In this document: positions 1 through 8,433 of the stretch, piece by piece
Layout: each line of letters opens with the position of its first letter
How positions within the stretch are numbered: the first letter of the stretch is position 1
NCBI RefSeq assembly: GCF_022751215.1
Contig: NZ_JAICDG010000003.1
Span: 434,001-498,000, forward strand
Source of the DNA: Actinomadura terrae
GTDB lineage: Bacteria; Actinomycetota; Actinomycetes; Streptosporangiales; Streptosporangiaceae
Length of the DNA: 64,000 nucleotides
Reading direction: 5' to 3'
Translations under genes and position numbers: made by a program
The notes under the pieces: model-generated
What the model was told of the DNA's origin: nothing
Seen by the model: the letters and a program-made list of their open reading frames with translations, nothing else
The model's database searches: none

Positions 1-90
1 TTCGCCCTGAGCGTGGCCTTCAAACGCCTAAAAGGAACCCGCCCCACAACCCACCGAACCACCACTACGCACCCCTGGCCCCCAGCGTAG
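1..90 (+). CDS. possible 3' end of a CDS cut by the window edge
   Basis: Frame 1 is open from the first base to a TAG at 88-90 and would give a C-terminus beginning FALSVAFKRLKGTR and ending in a Thr/Pro-rich tail. The other two plus frames either stop at once or run antisense into the next gene. Thirty codons are too few to identify a family, and the low-complexity tail could be chance. It is recorded only because a gene running in from the left is plausible here. Confidence 0.25.
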   Translation, partial: FALSVAFKRLKGTRPTTHRTTTTHPWPPA

Positions 91-116
91 GTTCCGAGTC
101 GCGTCCTGTGGCCCTC

Positions 117-1277
117 TCAGCGGCCACCCGCCCCTTGCAGCCAAAGCAAGGGCTCCACGATGTTGATCGGTGTGATATTTCCTCGAAGGAACAGTGTCCC
201 GTCACTACCGGCCCCGATGTTGTAGTGGTCGGCGGGATCGAAGCGCTTTGAGTCGTTCAGGTGAAACCCAATGGAAGAAGTTGCGAAGTAGCGGACGCGT
301 TCCGGGGAAAAGTATCGCTTGATGGCGTGGCGGACCAGGCTGGCGCCGCCGGTGGGAGACGACCTGCACAGGTGGTCGAAAAAATCTTCAGCGCGATCCG
401 CCGAAACCTGCGGCGTCAGAGTGGAATCGGCGGGATCGACCCAGAGGTGACCCCCCTTGCGTGCGAAATCGAGGATCTCGGGGTGATCGTACTTGGTGAT
501 GCACACGGCTATGTTGAGCGGGAGGCGCGAGCCGATCAGCCTGCCGCTCTGATGAAGTCTGTGCTCAAGCAGTGCAAGGGTGCTCTGAAAGTACTCCCAC
601 GAGTCACCATAGTGCCGCTCGCGCAGGGGATCGAAGAAATAGATGATGCAGTCACTTGTCGCCAAGGCGTTCAAGAGCCGATCCTTCTCGATCGCCTTTC
701 CCTCGAAGCCGTTCTCGTCCTCGACGAACAGTCCCAGTGTGGGAGGAGGAGTAGCTTCCGCATACAGTCCACCCGGTGGGTCGACGACCTCGATGTGAAG
801 CTGGATGGGGATTCTCCCACTGGCGCGACGCCAGTGTTGGCGCATTTCGACCTCGATCTCCGACGCCATGATCCAGCTGAATTCATGGACGAAGTAAGTG
901 GCTTCAGGAAATGTGCGACGGCCGATCAGGGTGGCGGTCTGCATGGTAATGAAATCGGTGGACTCGACGTCGGCCCCGGTGAGGAACCACTGCCTCTCCA
1001 GAAGGGAAATGGCGGCATTAAGGGACGCCAGGTAGCATGTTTTCCCGCTTCCTGGAGCTCCCCAGAGGATCACCCGCTGGTCGAGATTTATAGGCTGCAA
1101 CTTCCCGCGCCATTTCGGCGGGGTGTGCTGGACTTTCGTGAGTTCGGTGACGCTCTTGGCGACGCGGAACACGGGGCTGGCCTCATGGAAATGAATATCG
1201 CCGATGATGTCCCTGAACTGCACAACATTGTTGGCGTGCCCGGAAGCCTCGTTCCTGTGGGGTTGTTCATGTGCCAT
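117..1277 (-). CDS. P-loop GTPase-like protein with RHIM-like N-terminal motif
   Basis: A 386-residue protein with no signal peptide. Residues 17-32 read NVVQFRDIIGDIHFHE, a short beta-prone motif of the kind found at the ends of actinobacterial NLR and effector proteins and likened to RHIM amyloid-signalling motifs. A nucleotide-binding domain follows: Walker A GAPGSGKT at 73-80, a hydrophobic strand ending in Asp (IIYFFDP), and a late TKYD that fits the guanine-specificity NKxD position. The domain resembles the 'double GTPase' (DO-GTPase) families described from bacterial conflict systems. The family match rests on motif reading, so the exact GTPase class is uncertain. Base composition is less GC-rich than the genes to its right, suggesting an accessory gene. 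A longer start at 1304 exists, but the residues before MAHEQ look non-native. Any partner genes would lie left of the window. Confidence 0.7.
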   Translation of the reverse strand: MAHEQPHRNEASGHANNVVQFRDIIGDIHFHEASPVFRVAKSVTELTKVQHTPPKWRGKLQPINLDQRVILWGAPGSGKTCYLASLNAAISLLERQWFLTGADVESTDFITMQTATLIGRRTFPEATYFVHEFSWIMASEIEVEMRQHWRRASGRIPIQLHIEVVDPPGGLYAEATPPPTLGLFVEDENGFEGKAIEKDRLLNALATSDCIIYFFDPLRERHYGDSWEYFQSTLALLEHRLHQSGRLIGSRLPLNIAVCITKYDHPEILDFARKGGHLWVDPADSTLTPQVSADRAEDFFDHLCRSSPTGGASLVRHAIKRYFSPERVRYFATSSIGFHLNDSKRFDPADHYNIGAGSDGTLFLRGNITPINIVEPLLWLQGAGGR

Positions 1278-1518
1278 CGCCAACCGCCGCCCCTGTCCAG
1301 GCAAGTACCTTCTCGACCCGTGGGTCCGGAGCGTAGCCGCTGCCGTGGATGACGGCGGCCCCTTCTGGCGGTTCCGCCTGACCGCCTGTGGCCGGTTGGG
1401 GGAGGGCTCGACAGTGAAGGCTCGGTCCGATCAAGCGCCAGAGTTGGCTGATGCTGGTTTAACCCCTGGGGTGGTCTTCTTGGGGGGCTGGGACGTGGGT
1501 TCTGGCGGAGAGGACGGT

Positions 1519-2001
1519 ATGGGGTCTCGCGGGTTCGGGCTTGTGGTTGTGGTTTTGGTGGGGCTTTCGGGGTGTGGTGGGGGGTCGGGTGGGGTTGTCA
1601 GTGCGGGGGGTTCGGGTTCGCCTCGGAAGTCGGTTTCGGCGGAGGATGCTCAGCTCGGGTTCGCTCGGTGCATGCGGGAGAACGGGGTGGACGTTCCTGA
1701 TCCGGGGAGTGGGAATCAGAAGGCGTTGCGGCTGGGGAAGGGAGATGATCGGGAGAAGGTTCAGGCGGCCTTCAAGAAGTGCCAGTCGTGGTTGCAGGCT
1801 GGGGGGAAGATGCCCGATCTCAATGATCCGGCGGTGCGGGATCTTTATGTGAAGTTCGCGCAGTGCATGCGGGAGCACGGGGTCGACGTGAAGGATCCCA
1901 AACCGGGTGGGGCCATTGAGGTTCCCAGTGGTAGCAGTCCTGAGGCGGTCGAGAAGGCGCGGAACGCTTGCCGGGGGGTTTTGCCGGGGAGCGGGAAATG
2001 A
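1519..2001 (+). CDS. small lipoprotein of an ABC efflux cassette
   Basis: This 160-residue protein begins MGSRGFGLVVVVLVGLSGC, a short lipoprotein signal with the lipobox LSGC, so it should be acylated and anchored outside the membrane. The mature part carries two related cysteine motifs, FARCMRENGVDVPDP and FAQCMREHGVDVKDP, each followed by a later Cys, so it looks like an internal duplication. The chosen ATG has GGAGAGG just upstream, while the open frame extends left without a plausible start. The stop overlaps the start of the next gene by four bases (ATGA). The same lipoprotein-adaptor-ATPase-permease order recurs in actinobacteria. The substrate is unknown. Confidence 0.8.
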   Translation: MGSRGFGLVVVVLVGLSGCGGGSGGVVSAGGSGSPRKSVSAEDAQLGFARCMRENGVDVPDPGSGNQKALRLGKGDDREKVQAAFKKCQSWLQAGGKMPDLNDPAVRDLYVKFAQCMREHGVDVKDPKPGGAIEVPSGSSPEAVEKARNACRGVLPGSGK

Positions 2002-3026
2002 AGTGGGCGCTGGTGGTGGGCGGTGTCGTTGTCGTGGGGGTCGGGGTGGGTGCGGTCGTTCTTAGTTGGGGCGGGGACGAGGCGGAGGCCCGGCGTGGGG
2101 TGCGGCTCGGGACGGCGGTGGTGAGCCGGGGGGATCTCGTGGACACCGAGAAGGTGGACGGGAGGCTCACCTATGTCGGGGCGCGGGACGTGTGGACCGG
2201 GGCGTCCGGGATTGTGACGTGGGCGCCGAAAGAAGGGGCGACCGTTCGGCGGGGCGGGGCGTTGTTGGGTGTCGCGGGGAAGGTCGTCACGTTGATGTAT
2301 GGGGGGAGTCCCATGTATCGGGTGCTCAAGGTGGGGGGATCGGGTGGGGACGTGCGGCAGCTTGAGAGGAATCTCGTGGCGCTCGGGTACTCGGGTTTGA
2401 CGGTCGATAAGCGGTTCACCGGGGCCACGGAGGCCGCCGTCAAGGAATGGCAGGACGATCGGGGGCTTGAGGTGACGGGGGCCGTTGATCCTGGGCAGGT
2501 CGTCTTTCTCGGTGGGGCGGTGCGGGTGCGGAAGGTGCGGGCGCCGGAGGGAAGGCAGGCCGTTCCGGGGCAGCCCGTGATGGAGGTGTCGGGGACGCGG
2601 CGGGCCGTCCACGTGGATCTGGACGCCGACAAGCAGGATCTCGCGCGGAAAGGTGCAAAGGTCTCGGTGGAGCTGCCCGGTGGGAAGGCCGTTTCGGGGA
2701 CGGTCACCGAGGTCGGCGACGTCGCGGTGAGCACCGGGAGTGGGCAGGACAAGAAGACCACGGTGGGGGTCGACATCGCGGTTAAAGGGCCCACCGGACG
2801 GCTGGACGAGGCTCCCGTGACCGTCGAGCTGGAGAGCGAGCGGCGGCGGAACGTGCTGTCGGTGCCGGTCGAGGCGCTGCTGGCGACGCGGGAGGGCGGC
2901 TTCGCGGTCGAGGTCGCCGATGGGACGGGCAGGCTCGTCCCGGTGCGGATCGGTGCGTTCGGTGGAGGACGGGTCGAGGTCAGCGGGGTCGCGGAGGGTG
3001 TGAAGGTCGGGGTGCCGGAGCGGTGA
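1998..3026 (+). CDS. HlyD/MacA-like adaptor with peptidoglycan-binding domain
   Basis: A 342-residue membrane-anchored adaptor. Residues 1-20 form an N-terminal membrane segment (MKWALVVGGVVVVGVGVGAV). A biotinyl-lipoyl-like hairpin follows, interrupted by a peptidoglycan-binding type 1 domain around residues 115-165 (VRQLERNLVALGYSGL ... TEAAVKEWQDDRGLEVTG). The C-terminal half is the beta-barrel and membrane-proximal part of HlyD/RND adaptors. It should link the ABC transporter encoded next to the cell wall. The start codon overlaps the lipoprotein stop, and the stop overlaps the GTG of the ATPase, so translation is probably coupled across the cassette. Confidence 0.85.
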   Translation: MKWALVVGGVVVVGVGVGAVVLSWGGDEAEARRGVRLGTAVVSRGDLVDTEKVDGRLTYVGARDVWTGASGIVTWAPKEGATVRRGGALLGVAGKVVTLMYGGSPMYRVLKVGGSGGDVRQLERNLVALGYSGLTVDKRFTGATEAAVKEWQDDRGLEVTGAVDPGQVVFLGGAVRVRKVRAPEGRQAVPGQPVMEVSGTRRAVHVDLDADKQDLARKGAKVSVELPGGKAVSGTVTEVGDVAVSTGSGQDKKTTVGVDIAVKGPTGRLDEAPVTVELESERRRNVLSVPVEALLATREGGFAVEVADGTGRLVPVRIGAFGGGRVEVSGVAEGVKVGVPER

Positions 3027-3700
3027 CGATCGTCAGGTTGGACGCGGTGACCAAGGAGTACGCGGGCGGGGTCGTGGCGCTGCGGGGCGTCGAGCTGGCC
3101 GTCGAGACGGGGGAGATGGTCGCGATCGCCGGGCCGTCCGGGTCGGGCAAGTCCACGTTGCTGCACATGATCGGCACGTTGGACCGGCCGACGGCGGGAC
3201 GGGTGCGGGTGGCCGGGTACGACGTCGCGCGGCTGTCGGACCGGGAGCTGTCGGCGCTGCGGGCGCGGCACATCGGGTTCGTGTTCCAGCAGTTCCATCT
3301 CGCGGCGGGGGTGAGCGCGCTCGACAACGTCGCGGACGGGCTCCTCTACCGCGGCGTGGGGGTGCGGGAGCGGCGGGAGCGGGCGCGGGCCGCGCTGGAG
3401 CGGGTCGGGCTCGGGCACCGGACGCGGCACCGGCCGCACGAGCTGTCGGGCGGCGAGCAGCAGCGGGTCGCGGTGGCGCGGGCCGTGGCGGGGGAGCCCG
3501 ACCTGCTGCTGGCGGACGAGCCGACCGGCAACCTCGACTCGGCGGCGGGCGCGGAGGTGCTGGCGCTGCTCGCCGAGCTGCACGCGGCGGGCACCACGGT
3601 CGCGATCATCACGCACGACACGGAGGTGGCGGACGCGGCGCCCCGCCGCGTCCGGGTGCGGGACGGCTTGATCGTCGCCGACGAGCGGGGGGCGCGGTGA
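3023..3700 (+). CDS. ABC transporter ATP-binding protein, MacB/LolD type
   Basis: A 225-residue ABC ATPase. Walker A GPSGSGKST is at 37-45, followed by the Q-loop region (VFQQFHL), the signature LSGGEQQR, Walker B LLLADEPTGNLD and the switch His in ITHD. The DEPTGNLDS wording is typical of the MacB/LolD/FtsE subgroup, which powers mechanotransmission or extrusion rather than uptake. It starts at a GTG overlapping the adaptor's stop and ends overlapping the permease GTG. It should act with the permease at 3697 as a homodimeric pair on the inner face of the membrane. Confidence 0.95.
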   Translation: MTIVRLDAVTKEYAGGVVALRGVELAVETGEMVAIAGPSGSGKSTLLHMIGTLDRPTAGRVRVAGYDVARLSDRELSALRARHIGFVFQQFHLAAGVSALDNVADGLLYRGVGVRERRERARAALERVGLGHRTRHRPHELSGGEQQRVAVARAVAGEPDLLLADEPTGNLDSAAGAEVLALLAELHAAGTTVAIITHDTEVADAAPRRVRVRDGLIVADERGAR

Positions 3701-4878
3701 GGCCCGCGCGGCTCGGGCCCGGGGACGTGCTGCGGGTCGGGCTCGGCGGGCTGCGGGCGCGTCCGGCACGGGTGGTGATGTCCGCGCTGGGGATCGCCAT
3801 CGGGATCGCGACGATGGTCGCGGTGATCGGGATCTCGTCCAGCAGCAAGGCGGAACTGCTGCGGCGGCTGGACCGGTTCGGCACGAATCTGCTGCGGGCC
3901 GAGCCCGGCGACACGCTGTTCGGGGACGCGGCGGAGCTGCCGGAGGCGGCGCCGGAGATGGTCCGCCGGATCGGGCCGGTGACGGCGGTCGGCGCGACCG
4001 GGGCGACGGACGCGACCGCGCGCCGGTCCGACCGCGTCCCGGAGGAGGTCACGCAGGGGATCGCGGTGCAGGCCGCGACGCCCGCCCTGCTCGGCACTCT
4101 CGGCGCGCGGACGGCGGCGGGCCGCTGGCTGGACGCGGCGACCGGACGCTACCCCGGCGTCGTCCTCGGCTCGGAGGCGGCGCGGCGGCTCGGCCTCGAC
4201 CGGCCCGGCGATCAGGTGTGGATCGGCGGGCGCCGGTTCACCGTCCTCGGCGTGCTGGCGCCGGTGGAGCTGGCGCCGGAGATCGACCGGTCCGCGCTCG
4301 TCGGCTGGGACGCGGCGCGCCGCCACCTCGGGTTCGGCGGGCACCCGACGACGGTGTACGAGCGGTCGGCGGACGCGTCGGTCGGCGACGTCCGGGCCGT
4401 CCTCGCGCGGACGATCGACCCCGAGCACCCGGAGCAGGTAAAGGTGAGCCGCCCCTCGGACGCGCTGGCGGCCAAGGCCGCGGCGGCGGGCGCCTTCACC
4501 GGTCTGCTGCTCGGCCTGGGCGCGGTCGCGTTGCTGGTCGGCGGCGTCGGCGTCGCGAACACGATGGTGATCTCGGTGCTGGAGCGGCGCCGCGAGATCG
4601 GGCTGCGGCGGTCCCTCGGCGCGACGCGGGGGCAGGTCCGCGTGCAGTTCCTCGCCGAGTCGCTGCTGCTGTCGGCGTGCGGTGGGGCGGTGGGCGTCGT
4701 GCTCGGGACGGGGGTCACGGCCGGGTGCGCGCTCGCGAAGGGGTGGCCGCCGGTCGTCCCGGTGTGGGCGCTCGGCGGCGCGCTCGCGGCGACGCTCGCG
4801 ATCGGGACGGCGGCGGGACTCTACCCGGCGGCGCGGGCGGCGCGGCTGTCGCCGACGGCCGCGCTGGCCACGGTCTGA
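3697..4878 (+). CDS. ABC transporter permease, MacB/FtsX family
   Basis: A 393-residue permease with the MacB layout. One membrane segment lies near residues 25-45 (VVMSALGIAIGIATMVAVIGI), then a large extracytoplasmic domain of about 220 residues. Three more segments from about residue 270 carry the FtsX core (LLLGLGAVALLVGGVGVANTM ... RREIGLRRSLGATRGQVRVQF). The conserved EIGLRR-LGA coupling region contacts the ATPase. Its GTG start overlaps the ATPase stop (GTGA), completing a four-gene unit with no intergenic DNA. Substrate unknown; related cassettes are annotated as macrolide or peptide efflux only by similarity. Confidence 0.92.
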   Translation: MRPARLGPGDVLRVGLGGLRARPARVVMSALGIAIGIATMVAVIGISSSSKAELLRRLDRFGTNLLRAEPGDTLFGDAAELPEAAPEMVRRIGPVTAVGATGATDATARRSDRVPEEVTQGIAVQAATPALLGTLGARTAAGRWLDAATGRYPGVVLGSEAARRLGLDRPGDQVWIGGRRFTVLGVLAPVELAPEIDRSALVGWDAARRHLGFGGHPTTVYERSADASVGDVRAVLARTIDPEHPEQVKVSRPSDALAAKAAAAGAFTGLLLGLGAVALLVGGVGVANTMVISVLERRREIGLRRSLGATRGQVRVQFLAESLLLSACGGAVGVVLGTGVTAGCALAKGWPPVVPVWALGGALAATLAIGTAAGLYPAARAARLSPTAALATV

Positions 4879-4938
4879 GGAACCGGTGCATGATTGGGAC
4901 GCCGATGACGTCCCACCTGGGGAGGTGCCCCCGCCGCC

Positions 4939-5301
4939 ATGCCCGTGCCACGTCCGCTCCGCGAGCGCTGCCGCGAGTTCCTCGGGATCGACGGTGAGAT
5001 CCGCTACCTGTTTCCCGCGATGGCCCACGGCGGCGGAGCGGGGTTCGTCTTCGTCGTCACCGACGACCAGGTCGCCGTGATCTCCACCGGTTCGCTGAGC
5101 CGCAGCACCCCGAAGAGCATCTGGGGCAGCTACCCGCGCGGCACCCGGATCGGCCCGGTGGAGCTCGGCGCCGGCGCGTCCTTCGAGTTCGCCGGGGCCG
5201 CGTTCGAGATCGACGACGAGTACGTCCCGGTCGTCAACGCCGCCGACACCGAGATCTTCGCGCGCGACAGCCTGCCGCGCGACCCGCTGCCCGACCTGTG
5301 A
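4939..5301 (+). CDS. hypothetical protein, possibly PH-like fold
   Basis: A 120-residue soluble protein with no signal or membrane segment. GGGGAGGTG lies upstream of the chosen ATG. The middle alternates short hydrophobic strands with turns (GFVFVVTDDQVAVIST ... KSIWGSYPRGTRIGPVE ... FEFAGAAFEIDDEYV), the pattern of a small beta-barrel such as bacterial PH-like domains, but this is a visual impression only. The gene sits 60 bp after the efflux cassette on the same strand and converges with the iron permease 17 bp away. No function can be assigned. Confidence 0.65.
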   Translation: MPVPRPLRERCREFLGIDGEIRYLFPAMAHGGGAGFVFVVTDDQVAVISTGSLSRSTPKSIWGSYPRGTRIGPVELGAGASFEFAGAAFEIDDEYVPVVNAADTEIFARDSLPRDPLPDL

Positions 5302-5317
5302 GGCAGTGTCGGGGAGG

Positions 5318-6178
5318 TCAGGACGTGGCGGGCTGGTTCGCCGGGGCCGGGCGCGGCTTGGACGGCGACGAGGAGCGCAGGAACAGCGCCATCACCGGGA
5401 CCAGGTAGAGCGCCCACATGACGAGCTGGAGCCACGTGATCTGCGGGGTGACGTTGAGGACGCCCTGGAAGATCGTCTGCATCCAGTCGCCCGGCGTGCC
5501 GAACTTGGCGAAGAACAGGTGCGGCTCCAGCGCGACCGACCGGAGGCCGGGGAACACCTCGGCCTCCTGGAGGTCGTGGAAGCCGTAGCCGAACACGCCC
5601 GCCGCGACCACGATGAGCGCCGCGCCCGTCCAGGTGAAGAAGCGCTTCAGGTTGATCTTCAGCCCGCCCCGGTAGAGCAGGTAGCCGAGCGCGACCGCGA
5701 CCGCGAGGCCGAGCAGCGCGCCGGTGATCGGCTGCGTGGAGCCCTCGGAGGAGTTGCTGATGTTGGTCCACAGGAACAGCGCGGTCTCCAGGCCCTCGCG
5801 CCCGACGGCGAGGAACGCCACGACCGAGAGCGCCACGGGACCGACGTCCAGCGCGCCCTGGAGCTTGCCCTCAAGCTCGGCCTTCATGAACCGGGCGGCC
5901 TTGCGCATCCAGAAGACCATCCAGGTCACGAGCCCGACCGCGACGATCGACAGCACGCCGCCGAACAGCTCCTGGGTCTTGAACTGCATCTCCGAGGACG
6001 CGGCGCTCAGCGCGATCCCGAACCCGACGCTGAGCGCGATGGCGATCGCGATGCCCGTCCACACGGGCAGCAGGGCGCGGCGGTTGCCGGTCTTCACCAG
6101 GTACGCGATGAGGATGCTCACGACCAGCGCGGCCTCGAGCCCCTCGCGCAACCCGATGAGGAAGTTGCCCAACAGCAT
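5318..6178 (-). CDS. efeU: FTR1-family high-affinity iron permease
   Basis: A 286-residue polytopic membrane protein with about seven hydrophobic segments. It has the two iron-coordinating REGLE motifs of the FTR1/EfeU family at residues 11-15 and 127-131. It should move ferric iron across the membrane after surface oxidation of ferrous iron. The start is fixed by GGAGGTG seven bases upstream; the reading frame extends to 6229, but that extension would be translated out of the iron box. The usual partners efeO and efeB are absent from the neighbourhood, so the permease is encoded alone. The IdeR/DtxR box at 6207-6225 predicts repression under iron sufficiency. Confidence 0.93.
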   Translation of the reverse strand: MLLGNFLIGLREGLEAALVVSILIAYLVKTGNRRALLPVWTGIAIAIALSVGFGIALSAASSEMQFKTQELFGGVLSIVAVGLVTWMVFWMRKAARFMKAELEGKLQGALDVGPVALSVVAFLAVGREGLETALFLWTNISNSSEGSTQPITGALLGLAVAVALGYLLYRGGLKINLKRFFTWTGAALIVVAAGVFGYGFHDLQEAEVFPGLRSVALEPHLFFAKFGTPGDWMQTIFQGVLNVTPQITWLQLVMWALYLVPVMALFLRSSSPSKPRPAPANQPATS

Positions 6179-6206
6179 CGCGACGCACCTCCACCGACCA
6201 CACGTT

Positions 6207-6225
6207 TTAGGCAAAGCTAACCTAA
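6207..6225 (-). promoter_or_regulatory. IdeR/DtxR iron box upstream of the FTR1 permease
   Basis: TTAGGCAAAGCTAACCTAA is a 19-bp interrupted palindrome. It matches the actinobacterial IdeR/DtxR consensus TTAGGTTAGSCTAACCTAA perfectly in the right arm and partly in the left. It lies 29-47 bases upstream of the permease start on the same strand, where Fe2+-loaded regulator would block the promoter. Confidence 0.85.
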
Positions 6226-6310
6226 ACAAGTGTGTGCTCGGACGGCGCCCCCCGCAAGGGCGACTTCCCCCCTGGCAGGGGACGGCGTCGAGGTGGGAAC
6301 GTTCCGGCGC

Positions 6311-7708
6311 CTACACTTCCCCCTTGTACTCCAGCCGGAGGAACGCCCTGGCCAGCGGCTGGGCGGTCAGCTCCACCTGCCAGCGGCGGGCGCCGAGGGC
6401 GGTGAGCGCGGCGCCGACGGCGGACGCGGACGCCTCGTCCGGCGGCGTCCACGCGAGTCGGCGCACCGAGTCGGGCTGCATCAGGTTCTCCGACGGCATC
6501 GCGTGCTCCTCGGCCAGCGCGGCGACGACGGCGCGGGCCGCGGTGAGCCGCTTGGCGGCCTCGGGGTCGCGGTCGGCCCAGCGGTGCGCGGGCGGCGGGC
6601 CGTCGCCGGGCAGGTTGGCCTCGGGCAGCTCCCGGTCGGACAGGCCGCGGGCACGGGAGACCGCGCGCAGCCAGGCGGACTGGTGGCGGCGGGCGCCGCG
6701 GCCCCGCATGGTGGGCAGCGCTTGCAGCTCGGCGGGGGTCTTCGGGGCCTTGAGCGCCAGCTCGACGATCGCCGCGTCCTGGAGCACCCGGCCGGGGGAC
6801 AGGTCGCGCTCGCGGGCGATCTTGTCGCGGGCCTCCCACACCTCGCGGACGGTCGCGAGCGCGCGCCGGTTGCGGACGCGGTGAATCCCGGACGTGCGGC
6901 GCCACGGGTCGGCGCGGGGCGGCTTCGGCGGTGTGGCCAGGATCGCTGCGAACTCCTCCAGCGCCCAGGCCAGCTTGCCCGCCGCCTCCAGCTCCGCCTC
7001 CAGCGCGTCGCGCAGCTCGACCAGCAGCTCGACGTCGAGCGCGGCGTAGCGCAGCCAGTCGTCGGGCAGCGGACGGGTCGACCAGTCGGCCGCCGAGTGC
7101 CCCTTCTCCAGCAGGAAGCCGAGGACGTTCTCGACCATCGAGCCGAGGCCGACGCGCGGGTAGCCGAGCAGCCGTCCGGCCAGTTCGGTGTCGAACAGCC
7201 GCCGGGGGACCAGGCCGACCTCCGCGAGGCAGGGGAGGTCCTGGTTGGCGGCGTGCAGCACGAGCTCCGCGTCGGCGAGCGCGGCGTCCAGCGCGGACAG
7301 GTCGGGGCAGCCGACCGGGTCGATCAGGGCGGTGCCCGCGCCCGCGCGGCGGAGCTGGATCAGGTACGCGCGCTGCCCGTAGCGGTAGCCGGAGGCCCGC
7401 TCGGCGTCGACCGCGACGGGCCCGGTACCCGCGGCGAACGCGGCGATGACACGTTCCAGACCGGCGGCGTCGGCGACGACGTCCGGCACGCCCTCACGCG
7501 GCTCCAGCAGCGGGACGGCAGGGGGCCCGGCGTCCTGTTCCGGTCCGGCGTCCTGTTCCAGGGAGCCGGCGTCCCGCTCCGGCGAGGTTCCCGCGGACTG
7601 CTTCTCCGCACCGGTGCCCCGCTCGGGACCGGTGGCGCGCGTTTCGGACACTCCCACTGTTTCCGTGTTCTCCCCCGCCGCCTCGGTTTCGGACGCTTCG
7701 CTTCCCAC
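6311..7708 (-). CDS. rnd: ribonuclease D-type 3'-5' exonuclease with HRDC domain
   Basis: A 465-residue protein. Residues 1-65 are low-complexity and acidic, with a short repeat (EQDAGP-type). The DEDDy exonuclease domain follows: Exo I VAVDAERAS, Exo II HAANQDLPCL and Exo III YAALDVELLVEL. An HRDC domain is centred near residue 300 (RRALATVREVWEARDKIARERDLSP). Family members trim the 3' ends of stable RNAs. The GTG start is preceded at exactly seven bases by TACGGT (7716-7721), fitting a leaderless transcript. It sits just downstream of a DUF3000 gene on the same strand, a pairing common in actinobacteria. Confidence 0.9.
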   Translation of the reverse strand: MGSEASETEAAGENTETVGVSETRATGPERGTGAEKQSAGTSPERDAGSLEQDAGPEQDAGPPAVPLLEPREGVPDVVADAAGLERVIAAFAAGTGPVAVDAERASGYRYGQRAYLIQLRRAGAGTALIDPVGCPDLSALDAALADAELVLHAANQDLPCLAEVGLVPRRLFDTELAGRLLGYPRVGLGSMVENVLGFLLEKGHSAADWSTRPLPDDWLRYAALDVELLVELRDALEAELEAAGKLAWALEEFAAILATPPKPPRADPWRRTSGIHRVRNRRALATVREVWEARDKIARERDLSPGRVLQDAAIVELALKAPKTPAELQALPTMRGRGARRHQSAWLRAVSRARGLSDRELPEANLPGDGPPPAHRWADRDPEAAKRLTAARAVVAALAEEHAMPSENLMQPDSVRRLAWTPPDEASASAVGAALTALGARRWQVELTAQPLARAFLRLEYKGEV

Positions 7709-7727
7709 GCCCCCTACCGTACGTCGC

Positions 7728-8300
7728 TCAGCGGCCGGTGCCGCCGGGACGGTCGGGCAGGGACGCGACGCCGGTGGGCGGCAGACCCGCCGTCGTGCAC
7801 ATCACCTCGCACCACGCCGCCACGTGTCCCGCCAGGTCGTCGCCGGTCGGGGACCAGGACGCGCGCAGTTCGAGCTCGGTGGTGGAGGGTTCGTCGGCCT
7901 TGTCCCCGAAGCTCTCCGACACCGCGCGGGTGATCGTCCCGGACACGCCCGCGTAGCCGGCGGGCTCCAGCGCCTCCAGCAGCCAGCTCCACGCGACCGA
8001 GCCGATCAGCTCGTCGGCGGCGATCTCGGGTTCGAGGTCGGCGCGGATGTAGGCGACGACGCGGAAGCCGTTCGCCCAGTCCTTCTCCCGCGCGCCGTCG
8101 GGGTCGTACAGGACGATCAGCCGTCCCATCGCGATCTCGGTGTCGTCGTCGCGGTAGACGCTGCCCGACAGCGCGGCGGCATAGGGGGCCAGGTTCCGCG
8201 GGGCGGGCATGTCCTCCAGGTCGAGCTCGGGCCGGACGTCCGGCCCGTCGAGGATCTCGCGCAGGGTGTCGAGGGCCCGCTGGAAGGCAGGTGGGTTCAT
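7728..8300 (-). CDS. DUF3000 family protein
   Basis: A 190-residue soluble protein of the actinobacteria-restricted DUF3000 family, recognised from the opening MNPPAFQRALDTLREI and the central DWANGFRVVAYIRADLEPE region with its terminal Trp/Cys-containing helix. No catalytic motif is visible and the role is unknown. The frame stays open upstream to 8462, but those codons are Pro/Arg-rich and unlike the family start. It ends 19 bases before the RNase D start, so the two may be cotranscribed in part. Confidence 0.82.
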   Translation of the reverse strand: MNPPAFQRALDTLREILDGPDVRPELDLEDMPAPRNLAPYAAALSGSVYRDDDTEIAMGRLIVLYDPDGAREKDWANGFRVVAYIRADLEPEIAADELIGSVAWSWLLEALEPAGYAGVSGTITRAVSESFGDKADEPSTTELELRASWSPTGDDLAGHVAAWCEVMCTTAGLPPTGVASLPDRPGGTGR

Positions 8301-8433
8301 GGTCGGACCGGCCTGGGGCGGGGGATGGGACTCGGATCGGTGACGGTGGGACGGGTTCCCGCCGCGCGCGACGGGAGGATGCGGGGGAGAGACAGGCACA
8401 GCACAGATGGTTTCGTTTCGGGGGCCGGGCCGG

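Noticed and set aside
261..1352. Long plus-strand open frame (363 codons)
   Set aside because: It is the antisense shadow of the P-loop GTPase gene, which has clear motifs; the plus-strand translation is low-complexity with no start signal.
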